This document shows positions 38,774 to 49,701 of a stretch of DNA of 64,000 nt, one piece after another. This DNA comes from Mycoplasma haemofelis str. Langford 1 (GTDB lineage Bacteria > Bacillota_I > Bacilli_A > Mycoplasmatales > Mycoplasmoidaceae). The notes under the pieces were generated by a model. It had not been told where the DNA came from and ran no database searches. It saw only the letters and a list, made by a program, of their open reading frames with translations. The stretch's first letter is position 1, and each line of letters begins with the position of its first letter. A program made the translations under genes and the position numbers. The stretch is taken from assembly GCF_000200735.1 (NCBI RefSeq), contig NC_014970.1:310001-374000 (forward strand). Reading direction: 5' to 3'.

Positions 38774-39415
38774 CTAAGAGTGTTTGCAATATAGTTCTTG
38801 ATGTTTGAAATCCAGGGAATCCGACCCTAGGTACGGTTTCGATTTAATACCCTCGCACCAATTTTTAAGCTTGGTTCTGTGATCGGCAGTGATTTGAGTG
38901 TTTCCTTGGATTGAATTCTTCAGCTCCGTAAGAACTGAATCTAATTTCTTATTGGTCGCTTCATCATGAGTCTTCAATGCATTAAGTGCTGTATCTCACT
39001 TATTGCCGGAAGCCGTAGATACATCACTTCCATTCCAAGTTTGATTGGAACTTGCATCTTTATTGGTTTTGGAACAGTACTTCTCAAAGTCATTTAGATA
39101 CTTAGAACCCTCATATGGAGAATCATAAATCTCTTGACATCCTCTTTTCAAAAGCTCCTTAGCTCCCGCTTCATCTGGACTTGTAGCTTTGGCTTTGTTA
39201 ACGGCCTCTTTGAGGGTTTGATGCTCGGGATTTGAATCTTTTAGAAGGGCAAATTTATTGCTTCACAAGGAATTATCACCAGCATTGATCAATGCATGGG
39301 AGTACTTACTTTTGAAGGTTTCAACATTTGAATTTCATGGTTTAAGAGCTAATAAGCTTCCAGTTCCTGCAGCACCTAAAGCTCCAAGTCCCCCTAAAAG
39401 GTATGTGCTATTCAT
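38774..39415 (-). CDS. Family C SF1 protein, 213 aa
   Basis: MNSTYLLGGLGALGAAGTGS anchor, LLALKPWNSNVETFKSKYSH, NPEHQTLKEAVNKAKATSPD, GCQEIYDSPYEGSKYLNDF, YCSKTNKDASSNQTW, NWCEGIKSKPYLGSDSLDF, YCKHS. Canonical ALKPW. Its ATG shares a base with the C' stop at 39415. Confidence 0.87.
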
Positions 39416-40020
39416 TATCCTCCGTTCTTAGTGCAGTAATCTTTGAAGTTAGGGATCTCCCCTTCAAAGATTTCGTCCGACAGCCTCTTACATTCTCCCA
39501 ACATCTTTTCTTTTCAAGAGTCATCTGCAGCATCCTTCTTAGATTTATGTATCTCTACGAATCCCTTTTGCAGACCATCTAAAGTCTTTCCGTTGAAGCT
39601 ATTTCAATGATTGTCGAAGTTAGCTTTCTCGCTAACTAAGGACTTTCCGGATGCTATCTTGTCTCCATTATTGAAGGAGCAGTACTTCTTAAAGTCATCT
39701 AGATATTGACTATCTATTGGTTCTTCATGAATGGCTTTACATCCCTTTTCAAAAGCGGTTCGAGCCTCCTCATCTCGCGAATCCTTCTTTTTCTGTTTGG
39801 CTATTTTTAAATCCTCATTCTTAGGATTGGAATCGGCCTCTTTTAGAATTCCAAGCTTTTTATCTATGATGGCTCTATTGCTTAAGAAGCCATCAACTGC
39901 TAATGAATACTTAGATTTAAACGTTTCCTTCTGAGGGAGCAATTTGTATCCCAAATAACCAGCACCAGACACTCCCGCTGCTCCAGCACACCCCAAGCAC
40001 ATCTTCATTGGAAGAGACAT
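39415..40020 (-). CDS. Family C' SF1 protein, 201 aa
   Basis: MSLPMKMCLGCAGAAGVSGA anchor with two Cys inside it, YLGYKLLPQKETFKSKYSL, GCKAIHEEPIDSQYLDDF, YCSFNNGDKIASG, ECKRLSDEIFEGEIPNFKDY, CTKNGG. The membrane cysteines raise a lipoprotein option, but the context (CLGCAG) is not a standard lipobox. Confidence 0.85.
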
Positions 40021-40022
40021 GA

Positions 40023-40682
40023 CTATGCCTGTTCCTTACAATAAAGTTCTTGACTCTTAAAGTTAGAGGAATCCTTACCTTCAAAAGGTTCCAATTGCAC
40101 AGAATCACATCATCCCTTCAACTCCTGTCTATTGCTCTGTTCGTATGAAGTCTTACCCGTAAGTGATGCTTTCAATCGTTGCAGAGCTTCCGGCAATTCT
40201 CCTTTTGTAGAGGGATCATGATCCTTTAGGAGATTAAGAGACTTATCTCATTTGTTGTTTTGCTGAGTGGAAGGCTCTTCCGCATTTCATTTGCTAATAG
40301 TACTTGAGTCTTTGTTAGTCTTGGAACAGTAGTTCTTGAAATCTGAAAAGTTATCTGGATTTCCTATCTTAGACTGGTAAATCTCTTGGCAGCCTTCTCT
40401 CATAAGCCTTTTGGCCTTTGTATCATCTGCTGTTGCAGGAGTCTTCTTGGTAGCTTCGTCATAAGTTCTTATGAGTGTTGGATGCTTGGGTTTGGTGGAC
40501 TTTAAGGAGTTATATTTACTGCTTCAGGAATCGCTATCTTCAGCAGTATTCAAGATAGCCTCTGGGTATTTCTCCTTAAAGGTATTGATAGAGGATTCTC
40601 AAGGTTTAAGAGCATATAAACCACCAACGCCTGCTCCTCCAACTCCCAATCCTCCCAAGGATAAAGTCAACGTCTTACTCAT
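40023..40682 (-). CDS. Family C SF1 protein, 219 aa
   Basis: MSKTLTLSLGGLGVGGAGVG anchor, LYALKPWESSINTFKEKYPE, TKPKHPTLIRTYDEATKKTP, GCQEIYQSKIGNPDNF, YCSKTNKDSSTISKW, GWCDSVQLEPFEGKDSSNF, YCKEQA. W of KPW is TGA. Next upstream is another O gene after about 50 nt. Confidence 0.87.
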
Positions 40683-40731
40683 TACTATCAACTCTTAGAA
40701 TCCTATGCTTCTATACGTAAGATATCTCTTT

Positions 40732-41379
40732 CTAATTAGGTAACTGGTTTGCTGCTTCTTGAGTACATCAAGATTTGTAGTCCTTAAATTCGTAATCAAA
40801 TGATGTGTCAGTCGACTCTATCTTAGACATTCTTTCACATTCGGCCTTAAGCAAAGCCCCATCTTCCTGATTTGTTCCTTGTTTGTTTAAATTGTCCTTT
40901 AAGTTGTAAATGCTATTCAATCCTTGATCTTTGTAGGATTTCTGTAACTTTACAAAGCTAGCTTTATCTTGAGTATCACTGGTTCCAGACTTCAATGGAG
41001 TAAGTCCATAAGAAAGAACATGGCTGTGAATGCTTTTAGGAACAACACACCATTTTCGGAATTTTCAGGAAGCATTCTTCTCTTCCGAAATATCTTCTTT
41101 TGCGGCCTGTTCACAAATGGACTTTAATTCTTCCCAAGTTATGTTTTGGTTTGTAAATCTAGAACCTTGAGCAGATGCTTCACGGGTTGAATTGTATTTA
41201 GTGAGCATAGTCTCTCAATCTTCCTTCGTGGAGATAAGAGTGAAGTACTCTTTGCGAAACTTATCAGCTATATTCTTAACTTTACCGTCAGACGATAAGT
41301 AATGCGCTAATGCGGCACTGCCGGCCGCTCCACCTGCAGCAGTTGTAGAAACAACCCCAAATTTCTGAAGAGATGTCAT
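40732..41379 (-). CDS. Family O SF1 protein, 215 aa, outside the tandem run
   Basis: MTSLQKFGVVSTTAAGGAAG anchor, SAALAHYLSSDGKVKNIADK, FRKEYFTLISTKEDWETML, ICEQAAKEDISEEKNASWKF, KWCVVPKSIHSHVLSYGLTP, ECERMSKIESTDTSFDYEF, SWCTQEAANQLPN. Separated from the other five O genes by three C genes; the tail has lost the ADKLK end. Confidence 0.87.
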
Positions 41380-41417
41380 TGTGTAAAAGGGAGAATAAAA
41401 GCCAAACAGATACTTAA

Positions 41418-42074
41418 CTACTCAATGCAATACTCCTTGGCACTTTTAACGTCTATTCCGCCTTCTCCAAAGAACATCTCAGAAGCAAAGTAATCACACC
41501 AATCCTTTAGTTCCTTTCTATTTTCATCCTTCACAGTGAATGGATTGGATTTACCTTTTTCTTCTTGTGGATTCAATTTGATATGTAAAGATAGTAAGGC
41601 CTTGGATAGATCGTCCTTTTTGGCTGATTTCAATTTAGTTAACTTATCATCCCACTTATTCTTTGGTTTAGGTTTACTTTCTGATCCATCAGCAATCCAA
41701 GATCCACCCAGTCCATCCTGATTATTTTTAGAACAGTAATTCTTAAAGTCAAAGAAGTAAGGGGTAGCCATTACAGAGGAGCTATAGATCTCTTGACAAG
41801 CCTCTTTATGAAGGTTCTGATCTTTCTTCTGAAGAGACTCCTTTAGCTTAGGGTGTGTGGGTTCTTTTTCTTGCATGAGATCTCATTTCTTCTTTCACAA
41901 TTGAGAATCACCATTCTCTTTGGCATTCAGTAAAGCAGCTTTGTATTTGTCTTTAAATTTGACTTTTATTATTGAGCTAGTAGGCTTGTTACTGGGTTTA
42001 GGGGCATAATAATAGGCTCCCGATGCTCCGCCTGCGCCAGTCAATATGATTGCAGCTGGAGTGAACTTAGACAT
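41418..42074 (-). CDS. Family C2 SF1 protein, 218 aa
   Basis: MSKFTPAAIILTGAGGASGA anchor, YYYAPKPSNKPTSSIIKVKF, KDKYKAALLNAKENGDSQLW, ACQEIYSSSVMATPYFFDF, YCSKNNQDGLGGSWIADGSE, DWCDYFASEMFFGEGG, YCIE. Tyr/Pro-rich just outside the membrane. Overlaps the next C2 by 8 bases. Confidence 0.86.
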
Positions 42075-42690
42075 TATTCTTCACGCAGTAGGTCTTAACG
42101 TCTTTGAATTTAAGATCCTCCGACCCTAAGAAGATTTTGGTCTTAGTGGTATCGCACCACTTCTTTAGAGTGTCTCTGTAATCATCACTTGCATTGCTGC
42201 TTCCCATAGTAGTCTTCAAGCTTTTAAGTTCATCACTCAAAGTATTTACCGCATCTCCAGTTAGCTTCTTAAGGGCATCCAATCTCTTATCTCACTCTGT
42301 GCCCACATTCTTCGCATCTGAGATTAAAGAGCTCTTTGTTATCTCGTCTTCTATGTGCTTAGAACAGTAAAGTTCAAAGTCACGAAGATATTTATTATCT
42401 TCAACAGGGGAGTCATATATCTCTAAGCATGCTCTTTTGTGGGCTTCCTTGGTTGTTTGCAGGTCATCGTTCTTTTTAGCGACTTCTAGAAGTGAAGGAA
42501 ACGCGGGTGTCTGTCCTTTCAGGGAAGAGTATCTGCTATTTCAAGCTTCCGAATCAGAATCCTTATTAAGTAGGGAGTTAGAGAACTTATTTCTAAAGGT
42601 CTCTTTGTTGGGCTTTAATAGGGAATATCCCCCTAAACCAAGGCCTCCGGCGCCAACGGCTCCCGCCCCCATAAAGAGCAACTTATTCAT
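42067..42690 (-). CDS. Family C2 SF1 protein, 207 aa
   Basis: MNKLLFMGAGAVGAGGLGLG anchor, YSLLKPNKETFRNKFSNSLL, ACLEIYDSPVEDNKYLRDF, YCSKHIEDEITKSSL, KWCDTTKTKIFLGSEDLKF, YCVKNNV. Follows the D gene after 10 nt; the D-then-C/C2 order repeats that of the operons at 5594, 13233 and 22682. Confidence 0.86.
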
Positions 42691-42699
42691 ACGAAAACC

Positions 42700-43314
42700 C
42701 TACTTGCCCTTGGCTAAACACCACTTTTTGATTTCATCTATTGAGATATCTAGCTCTATATCGTAGGTAAATTTCTCCCTTCTAGTCTTACATCCAGTCT
42801 TTAAAGCTTTGACATTCTGATCTTCTTGGTTGGCAGTAAAGGTTACGTCTTGTAGGGAATACTTGCTGTCAGACGTCTTTGCCTTTTCATAACTTTCAAT
42901 ATTATGTCTCCAGTCTTCCTTATCATTTGCATGAGTGGAATCTACATCCAAGAGAGAAACGCTTCCTTTTAGTAAGTCTTCGGCTTTCCTAGGAACTACA
43001 CACCATTTAGTAAACGCTTTATATAGCGTTTCGGAGTAATTGGATTCTGCCTTAGAACTGCAGATCTTCTTCAAGTCATCAAGCTCCTTGGATTTCAGGT
43101 TTTCAAACTGTCACTTATTTCCATCCGTCTTATATGAAGTGAGGATAGTATTTCAGTGGTCTGAAGAAGTGGTATTAAGAACTTTATAGCCTTCCTTCTC
43201 TAATCTAGATTTGATCGTTTCCGGTTTAGAAGCTAATTTAGAGGATAGGAAGGCGCCTCCACCTATAGCTCCCCCAAGACCTAAAACTCCCGATATGGGA
43301 ACTAATTTACTCAT
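42700..43314 (-). CDS. Family D SF1 protein, 204 aa
   Basis: MSKLVPISGVLGLGGAIGGG anchor, ETIKSRLEKEGYKVLNTTSS, ICSSKAESNYSETLYKAFT, KWCVVPRKAEDLLKGSVSLL, GCKTRREKFTYDIELDISID, KWCLAKGK. A divergent D branch shared with 51537 (AEDLLKGS). It is internal to the operon and has no inverted repeat upstream. Confidence 0.87.
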
Positions 43315-43323
43315 TAGTATTGC

Positions 43324-43950
43324 TTACCTATTGCGTTCATATTGCTCTGCCTTGTCTCCTAAACACCACTCGTAGTAAGAAGATTCATCTCCTTCGTATT
43401 TCTTCGTGAAGGGATCTTTTCCTTTATTTAGACACCATTCTTCTATCTTCCCGCTATCGATAGAAGCAGGTTTGAAATTCCCATTATCTCAATTCTTTTT
43501 TGCCTCTTCCCAAGCATTGCTGCCTTTTGGAATGGGTGTGGAGGTGTAATTGGAGGCGAAGTTATTTCTAGAGCAGTGCTTTTCGAATTTCTCAAAGTCC
43601 TTAGGATTAGATTCTCCTTCTAGTGAAGAGCAGTATTCCTTTAGCTTTTGCAGGTTTAATTCTTCTTTCTTGAAGGGGAAAGCATCATCTCACTGTGCTT
43701 TAAATTCTTCAATCATAATATTTCATACATTGTCATGATTGTCTCCAGAGGAATTCAAAAGAACCCTTTTAGGATTTCCTAGGAATTTCTCTTTAAAGGA
43801 AATCTTTACAACATTCTCCTCGGGGAGCGAAGAAGTCGCAATATCCTCCTTTTTCTCAGAAGAGGAAAAGACACTACTTACTAATGTACCTCCTAGAACT
43901 ACAGTTCCTATTGTCCCCATCGATATTAATCTCTTTACTATCGATGTCAT
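43324..43950 (-). CDS. Family P SF1-like protein, 208 aa, single copy
   Basis: MTSIVKRLISMGTIGTVVLG anchor, KISFKEKFLGNPKRVLLNSS, EYCSSLEGESNPKDF, KHCSRNNFASNYTSTPIPKG, EWCLNKGKDPFTKKYEGDES, YEWCLGDKAEQYERNR. Four Cys in the SF1 order, with FKEKF and KHCSRNN recalling C genes, but with no close relative here. ATG at 43950 chosen over TTG at 43956. First gene of a long minus run. Confidence 0.83.
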
Positions 43951-43984
43951 GTACAAAGATTCTTAACTAAAGCTGCCTCGCCAT

Positions 43985-43990
43985 TATAGG
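43985..43990 (+). promoter_or_regulatory. TATAGG -10-like box before J gene
   Basis: TATAGG lies 19 bases before the ATG at 44010, at the spacing seen for TATAAG boxes elsewhere. Weak evidence on its own. Confidence 0.3.
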
Positions 43991-44009
43991 GACGAGCCCC
44001 ACTTATTCT

Positions 44010-44666
44010 ATGGTTTTAACTCCCTCCCAAATGGCTTGTGGTCTTGGTGCTGCTTGTGCAGTTGGAACTGGATCTTATTTTGCACTTACTCGCTCTTCCG
44101 GCGATGAGACACCCAAGATTAAGTTATCTGAACAGCTGGTTAAGGATGGCTTTACTCTTTTGAATTTTGAAAGCGGAAACGAGCACCAATCGGAGTGAAC
44201 TACTATTCTTGAGAAATATAAGGCAGGAAGTAAAGAGAAATTCGAAGGATTAAATCTGTTGGGAGATGGAGAAGCTGATCATGCAAATAAGAATATTGCG
44301 TCTTTGAAGGGGTTCTGCAAGGCATTGGTGGGAGCTACCGATGTCTCAGAATCCTATAACAAAGCTAGGAGATGGTGTGTAGTTCCCAAGAAGGTAAGTG
44401 AGATCTTTACCGCCTTAAAGAAGACTGTTCTTAAGAATGAAGAATCTCCAGCCGAAGATAATGACCAATGGAAAATTAAGATCGGCTCTTATGATGGAAA
44501 GGCTCTTCCTATTTCTGGAGTAACGTGACCTCAAACGGGGGAGACTGAGCAGATCAAAGCTCTTAAGAAAGGGTGTAAGGATCTTTTAGCTAAAGACGTT
44601 AAGACGTATGATGATGCTTTTGGAGAGGATTACAGGACTGCAGAGCGTTGGTGCATTGCTGATTAG
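44010..44666 (+). CDS. Family J SF1 protein, 218 aa
   Basis: MVLTPSQMACGLGAACAVGT anchor with two extra Cys, KLSEQLVKDGFTLLNFESGN, FCKALVGATDVSESYNKARR, WCVVPKKVSEIFTALKKTVL, GCKDLLAKDVKTYDDAFGED, RWCIAD. Same length as the J at 17848. The next ATG follows the stop directly. Confidence 0.88.
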
Positions 44667-45299
44667 ATGGCTTTGTCTGGAGCAGCTAAGTTAGCCTTAG
44701 CTGGAGGAGTATTAGGAACTGGGTCTGCAGTTGCAGGATACAAAGCTTTTTATTCTTCCCCTTCTAATCCCGAGAAAGTTAAGGTACTAGGTAAATTAAC
44801 AGAAAGTAAGTTCACCCTTTTGGGGAAGGGCGAAAAGAGCAAGTGACTTGAGATACTGAAAAAGTACAAGGATGTTCCTGAGGAAGAGAAGTTCTCTAAT
44901 TTAAATATAAGTTCAGAAGCTAATACGGATAACGATGTTACTGCTTTACAAGGGAGATGTGATGAAGTTGTAAATTCTGAATTTAGCGAGTCTTTGTATT
45001 CTGCAGCCAAGAGATGGTGTGTGGAAACTCAAACCTTGAAGAATAGGCTTTCTCTGATGGGTGTAAGTACTTTAGATCAGAGTGGGAATCAGACCGAGTG
45101 AGAGAAGAAGATAGTTTCTTATACAGGAGAAGAATTTCCTGATGTTAAATCCGATTGAACAAGTGCAGGAGATTCAAAGGATAAGAAGGTTGAGGCTGTA
45201 AAGAAGGGATGTAAGTCTCTTGTGGATAGTGAAAGCATTAAGTCGTATGACAGTGATTTTGAGGACAAGTATTCTAAGGTGGTTAAGTGGTGTAGTTAG
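44667..45299 (+). CDS. Family J SF1 protein, 210 aa
   Basis: MALSGAAKLALAGGVLGTGS anchor, LGKLTESKFTLLGKGEKSKW, RCDEVVNSEFSESLYSAAK, RWCVETQTLKNRLSLMGVST, GCKSLVDSESIKSYDSDFED, KWCS. Diverged J: CVVPK has become CVETQ. The middle of three J genes in a row. Confidence 0.87.
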
Positions 45300-45302
45300 T
45301 GT

Positions 45303-45973
45303 ATGTCTGTAGCTTCTAAGGTAGCCCTAGGATTAGGGGGCGCAGGGGCAGTGGGGACTGGTTCTTATTTTGCAGTTTCTTCTCTTTCTAAGGAGAATTC
45401 TCCTCAACCCAAGACTAAGTTATCCAAGAAGCTAGTGGATGGAGGATTCGATTTGTTGTCTTTCAAATTAGGAAGGACAGATAATAGCACCGAATGAAAT
45501 GCTATTTTGACGAAGTATAAAGATTCAGGCAATAAGGATCTTCTTGAAGGTGTAAATATTTCTAATGTTGATACTGATGATACAAATGCTCTTAAATCTG
45601 CTTGTAGCTCTTTGATGGATTTAGAGGATGTTTCGGATGAGATTTACAATAAGGCCAGAAGATGGTGTGTAGTGCCCAAGAAGGTAAGTGAGATTCTTGG
45701 GAAGCTTTCTAAGACTATCCTAAAGAATACATCTACCGATAGGTCGAACGATCCTCTTTGAACGCAGAACGCAGAACGCAGAAGGCAAAGGATTACAACA
45801 ATACTACTCTTCCTTTACCTTCCATAGATTGATCTAAATCTTCAGAGACTGAGAAGATTCAAGAATTGCAGAAAGGATGTAAGACCTTATTGGACAAGGA
45901 AACTAAGACTCATGATTCGGAGTTCACTTCTGAATATGACACAGCCATTAGGTGATGCGTATTCCCTTCTTAG
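45303..45973 (+). pseudogene. Family J SF1 gene, frame-OFF at a 7-nt x3 repeat
   Basis: Opens MSVASKVALGLGGAGAVGTG, ARRWCVVPKKVSEILGKLSK, NDPLWTQ, then AACGCAG x3 (45761-45781) shifts the frame to an early stop. With one unit it reads WTQKAKDYNNTTLPLP and ends GCKTLLDKETKTHDSEFTSE, RWCVFPS, 218 aa, exactly the J length. Four units would also be in frame. Here the switch removes only module 2. Confidence 0.86.
45761..45781 (+). repeat. AACGCAG x3 tandem repeat (slippage tract)
   Basis: Three perfect 7-base units between module 1 and module 2 of the J gene. One or four units keep the frame. Confidence 0.9.
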
Positions 45974-45979
45974 ATAGAT

Positions 45980-46639
45980 ATGTCTCATTTAGTTAAGGGT
46001 TCCCTTGCTTTGGGTACAGCAGGAACTGCTGCTGGAGGCTTTTATTTGGGCAAAGAGTTGTTGGGCGAAAAAGAGTCTAAGACGATTAGGCAATATCTTT
46101 CGGATAGTGGATTCCAGTTGATATCAGATTTAAAGGAAGGGGAGAAGGAGCAATGGACAGAGGAATTTAAGTCAGATAAATCAAAGATAAAGCAGTTGCT
46201 TGGAACTTCTGAAGATGAGGATGCAAAAGGTGGTGAGTTACTCAAAGGCTGGTGTGAAGCTAGGCTTAAACAAGGATATTCAGAGACCAATAAGGATTTA
46301 GATGGAGTTAAGAATTATTGTGTAATGAGGACTGTAGCTAGTCAATTACTGAGAGCTGGTAAGAAGGTTCTGAATCCTGAGGATACCAACAACACTAAAT
46401 GGGAAGCCACTTACAATAAGCGTAAATCCACCACAACTCTGTCTCCTAAGTCTCAGATTGCAGGGCTTACTGGTTCGTGATCAGATAGTCAAGATACTAA
46501 GAATAACGACTTACCTATTATTAAGAGTTGATGCAAGAGTAAGACTAGTGGTCTTTTCCTAGCGAAAGATAAAGACAGTGTATATACGCCAGTTGAGAAT
46601 TGATGTACAGAGGATGGAGCTAAGGTCGAAGCACAGTAA
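45980..46639 (+). CDS. Family H SF1 protein, 219 aa
   Basis: MSHLVKGSLALGTAGTAAGG anchor, IRQYLSDSGFQLISDLKEGE, GWCEARLKQGYSETNKDLDG, YCVMRTVASQLLRAGKKVLN, YNKRKSTTTLSPKSQIAGLT, SWCKSKTSGLFLAKDKDS, NWCTEDGAKVEAQ. First of the second H-K-I cassette; closest to the H at 19265 (SGLFLAK shared). Confidence 0.88.
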
Positions 46640-47175
46640 TGAGTTCTGCAGCCTTTAAAGCGGCAGCTGGAGCCGCTGGAATAGGTGGAGTTACCGGAGG
46701 AGGTATTTTGATTAATAATCACTTATCGAATAATCGATTCACCATCAAAGAGTTGATTTCTGAGCATAAGACTAAGGTTGCCATTACCGACGCAAAGTGT
46801 ACTTCTTTATTGGGGGAGAAAGTATCTGGAGAGAGTGATCCTAAGTATCGTGAATTTTTAACTGGCTGTACTCGGGATAAGAAGGTAGGAGATCTTCTAA
46901 AGGGATTTACTCTTATGCCAGCGGGAGGAGATTATGAGGCTAAATGGAAGAAGAGATTTACGAAGTATAAGCAAGCTAAACAAGGAACTACATTCCCCAT
47001 TAAGGATGTAGTATTGGAGGATAGTGATTCTGAGAATACGGAAGAACATTTAAAGAAGCTTAAGGATGGTTGTTCTAACCAGTGGAGTAAAGCTGTAACG
47101 GGAAATGAGGAACAGACGTATCTGGATGCTTTAAAGGATTGATGTTCTCTAGAGGAAACTAAGAATGACGGGTAA
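46639..47175 (+). CDS. Family K SF1 protein, 178 aa, internal deletion
   Basis: MSSAAFKAAAGAAGIGGVTG anchor, KELISEHKTKVAITDAKCTS, LLGEKVSGESDPKYREFLTG, CTRDKKVGDLLKGFTLMPAG, GCSNQWSKAVTGNEEQTYL, WCSLEETKNDG. Compared with the K at 19927, about 46 residues (the GW..LWDKYK...SYK part of module 1) are missing, in frame, between VAIT and CTSL. All four cysteines remain. Confidence 0.87.
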
Positions 47176-47773
47176 GGTAGCTCTTGGTTCTGTTGGATTA
47201 ATTTCCACTAGTGCATTAGGATTAGGAACTTATTACTTAACTGGGGGATTATCTCCCCAGAAAAGCATTTCCTCTTTATTTAAGGAGGATGATTACTCAG
47301 TAGTTATGAAGTCTAGTGACAAGTTTTGAAAGACGAAGTGATCTGAGTATGAGTCTAGTTCTAATGCTTTTGGAATTAAAGATCCATCTTTGGAAAAGTT
47401 AAAAAGTACATGCGAAGGCCTGTTGGGGGCGGGGAAGGCGGTTAATGAAGAGGATCCTCTCTATCTCAATTTCCTTAAATTTTGTATTAGAGATAAGACT
47501 ACTGGAGAGAAATTAGCTTCCTTAGGAAAGTCTATTATGTCTTCTAATACGGAAAATGATACCAATTGGCTATCTAGGTTTTCAAGATATAAATCAAAGC
47601 CTAGTAAGGATAAATTTACCCATTTTTCAACGAGTGCAGGAGATACGGATATGAGTGGTTTCTGGAAGCTAAAGAATGGATGTAACGATCTTACAGAGAA
47701 CGCTTGGAGAGAGGTGGAGGGAGAGTTTACTATTCTTGAAAGTTGATGTCTTGTTGATTCACCAAATAACTAA
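47165..47773 (+). CDS. Family I SF1 protein, 202 aa
   Basis: MTGKVALGSVGLISTSALGL anchor, LFKEDDYSVVMKSSDKFW, TCEGLLGAGKAVNEEDPLYL, FCIRDKTTGEKLASLGKSIM, GCNDLTENAW, SWCLVDSPNN. Two TGA-Trp codons in module 1 (FWKTKW). Starts 11 bases before the K stop, as in the other cassette. Confidence 0.87.
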
Positions 47774-48408
47774 CTTAACTCTTCTACGCTAGCCCCTTTC
47801 TCTGTACATCAGTTATATACTCGGTCATATGTATCCTCATAAGCATAGAAGGAATCTTTGGCTTTAGAGTTACATCAATTCTTAATTTTGGTTAAGTCAT
47901 CATTAGGTTGAGAGCTCCCACTTCCAGTTAGACCAGTTACTTGAGATAGAGGAGATCTCTTGGTTGTGGACTTTCTTTTATTGTAAGTAGCCGTTCATTT
48001 ATCTGTATCGCTATCTGCCAGAATAGAAGCTTGCTGCCTAGCTAGTTGACTCTCTATGTTACGAATAACGCAGTACTTTTTAATTCCCGCCAAGGATGGA
48101 TGTGTTTCTGAATAATTCTCCTTGAGCTTAGAAGAACATCACTTTTCTAAGGCTTCTCCTCCTTGTACTTTATCATCTCCACTAAATCCTATTAGGGTCT
48201 TTATATTCTGAACATCAGATTCAAATTTTGCCGCCCATTGTTGCCGAGAATGCTCGGCATTTGAAATGGAGGAAATTGGTGTGTATTTATCCTTTACAAG
48301 TTGATTTGCTATTGAGGTACCAGAAAGATAAGTAGATCCGACATAAGCTCCAGTTGCCGCAGTTCCTGCGGTGGCAGCAGCTATAGCTCCCTTGGCAAGG
48401 TGTGTCAT
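47770..48408 (-). CDS. Family H SF1 protein, 212 aa
   Basis: MTHLAKGAIAAATAGTAATG anchor, SIANQLVKDKYTPISSISNA, LEKWCSSKLKENYSETHPSL, KYCVIRNIESQLARQQASIL, YNKRKSTTKRSPLSQVTGLT, NWCNSKAKDSFYAYEDTYD, NWCTEKGASVEELS. Last gene of the second K'-H-N-M-H cassette; overlaps the convergent I gene by 4 bases. Confidence 0.87.
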
Positions 48409-48409
48409 T

Positions 48410-49066
48410 CTACTGTCCCTCTTTGATTGATTCTTTAGTACACCAAAGATCTACCTTCTTCAAAGCCTCTTCAAAATCTGCATGTGTCGTTTCGAATGCA
48501 GATTTCTCTTTGCATTGCTTTTTGATCTCATCTCTATTATTGGTAGAGTTCCCGCTTCCTGTGGTGATTGTAAATTTATCGTTTTGACCGGACTCGTGCT
48601 GCTTAACTATCTTGTCTCAATGAGTGTCGTCGCTAGAATCCCCAGTTTCTGTCTTTAGAAAAGTTCTTCCTTGTAATTTACTTTGAACGGAAATAGGTAC
48701 CACGCACCATCTCCTAGACATCTTGTAATTGTCTTCATTATTAAAGTCCCCTTTCAAGTACTGAACGCAAGAGTCGCTAATTTCCTTCAATAGGGTGTTG
48801 TCGTTATTCTTATCAATCCCAGTAAATCTCTTGTTGTCTGTATTTTCAGCTTTATAGGCAGTCTTTATCTTGTTCCAATCGTTACCCGTAGTATCCTTAA
48901 AATTCAGCGGAGTATAGCCCTCCTGCCTCAATCTATCCTCTATAGAAGTTACTTTCTTTTCTGGTTTTTGATTGGAGGATAAATTATTAGCTAAGAAATA
49001 TCCTCCAACGATACTACCAGCTCCGCCCATGAGAGCTGCTCCCTTATATAAAGCACTAACAGCCAT
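48410..49066 (-). CDS. Family M SF1 protein, 218 aa
   Basis: MAVSALYKGAALMGGAGSIV anchor, SIEDRLRQEGYTPLNFKDTT, SCVQYLKGDFNNEDNYKMSR, RWCVVPISVQSKLQGRTFLK, QCKEKSAFETTHADFEEAL, LWCTKESIKEGQ. Same cassette place as the M at 31713. Confidence 0.87.
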
Positions 49067-49068
49067 AT

Positions 49069-49701
49069 TTATTTAGGAACAGAACATCAATCGGAGAACT
49101 TAGAGTAATTACTTAGATAATCCTTCTCTATGGAGGTCTTATCTTTGAGACCTCTACAACCCTCTCTTAATTTGTTAATTCTGGTATCGTCTACTTGTGC
49201 GTCACCCTGAAGTGTATCGATGGTAACAGATAACTTGTTCTGTGCACCATCAGAGAGATACTTCTTAACTAGTTCAGTTCAAGTGGTCTTATCTGTGGAA
49301 TCGCTATCAGTATCGTTTAGGGATCGTCTTCCTAATTTGTCAATTCTACTTTGAATGGAAATGGGATCTGTACATCACCTTATGGCCTTGGCCTTCTCTA
49401 CTTCAGAGTAACTTTCCTTCCTTAGAAGAGATTCACACTTATCCTTTAATTGATCTTCATTCAATGCAACAGTTGAGACTTCAAAAGCCTCATCCCCCTT
49501 GTCCTTTACTTTGTTATATTCCTCCAGAGTTTTGCTCCATTGTGAGTGATTTCTCACTAAAGGACTAAATCCTTCTTCTTGTAGTTTGTGAGATAGGGTT
49601 GATTTACTTTCTTTAGGTAGGTATTGAGAAGCTAGAAAGCCCCCTCCGGCAACTCCACCTAAACCAAGCGTACCCGTCGCTATTTTTGAAGCGACATTCA
49701 T
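49069..49701 (-). CDS. Family N SF1 protein, 210 aa
   Basis: MNVASKIATGTLGLGGVAGG anchor, LSHKLQEEGFSPLVRNHSQW, KCESLLRKESYSEVEKAKAI, RWCTDPISIQSRIDKLGRRS, GCRGLKDKTSIEKDYLSNY, DWCSVPK. ATG shares one base with the H stop upstream. Confidence 0.87.

Larger units (their letters stand above)
45980..47773 (+). repeat. Cassette H-K-I, copy 2
   Basis: Same junctions as copy 1, with the shortened K gene inside. Confidence 0.78.

Noticed and set aside
39415-44666. Cysteines in anchors (MKMCLGCAG at 40020; QMACGLGAAC at 44010) as lipoprotein signals
   Set aside because: Neither fits a Leu-x-x-Cys lipobox well, and sister genes have no Cys there.
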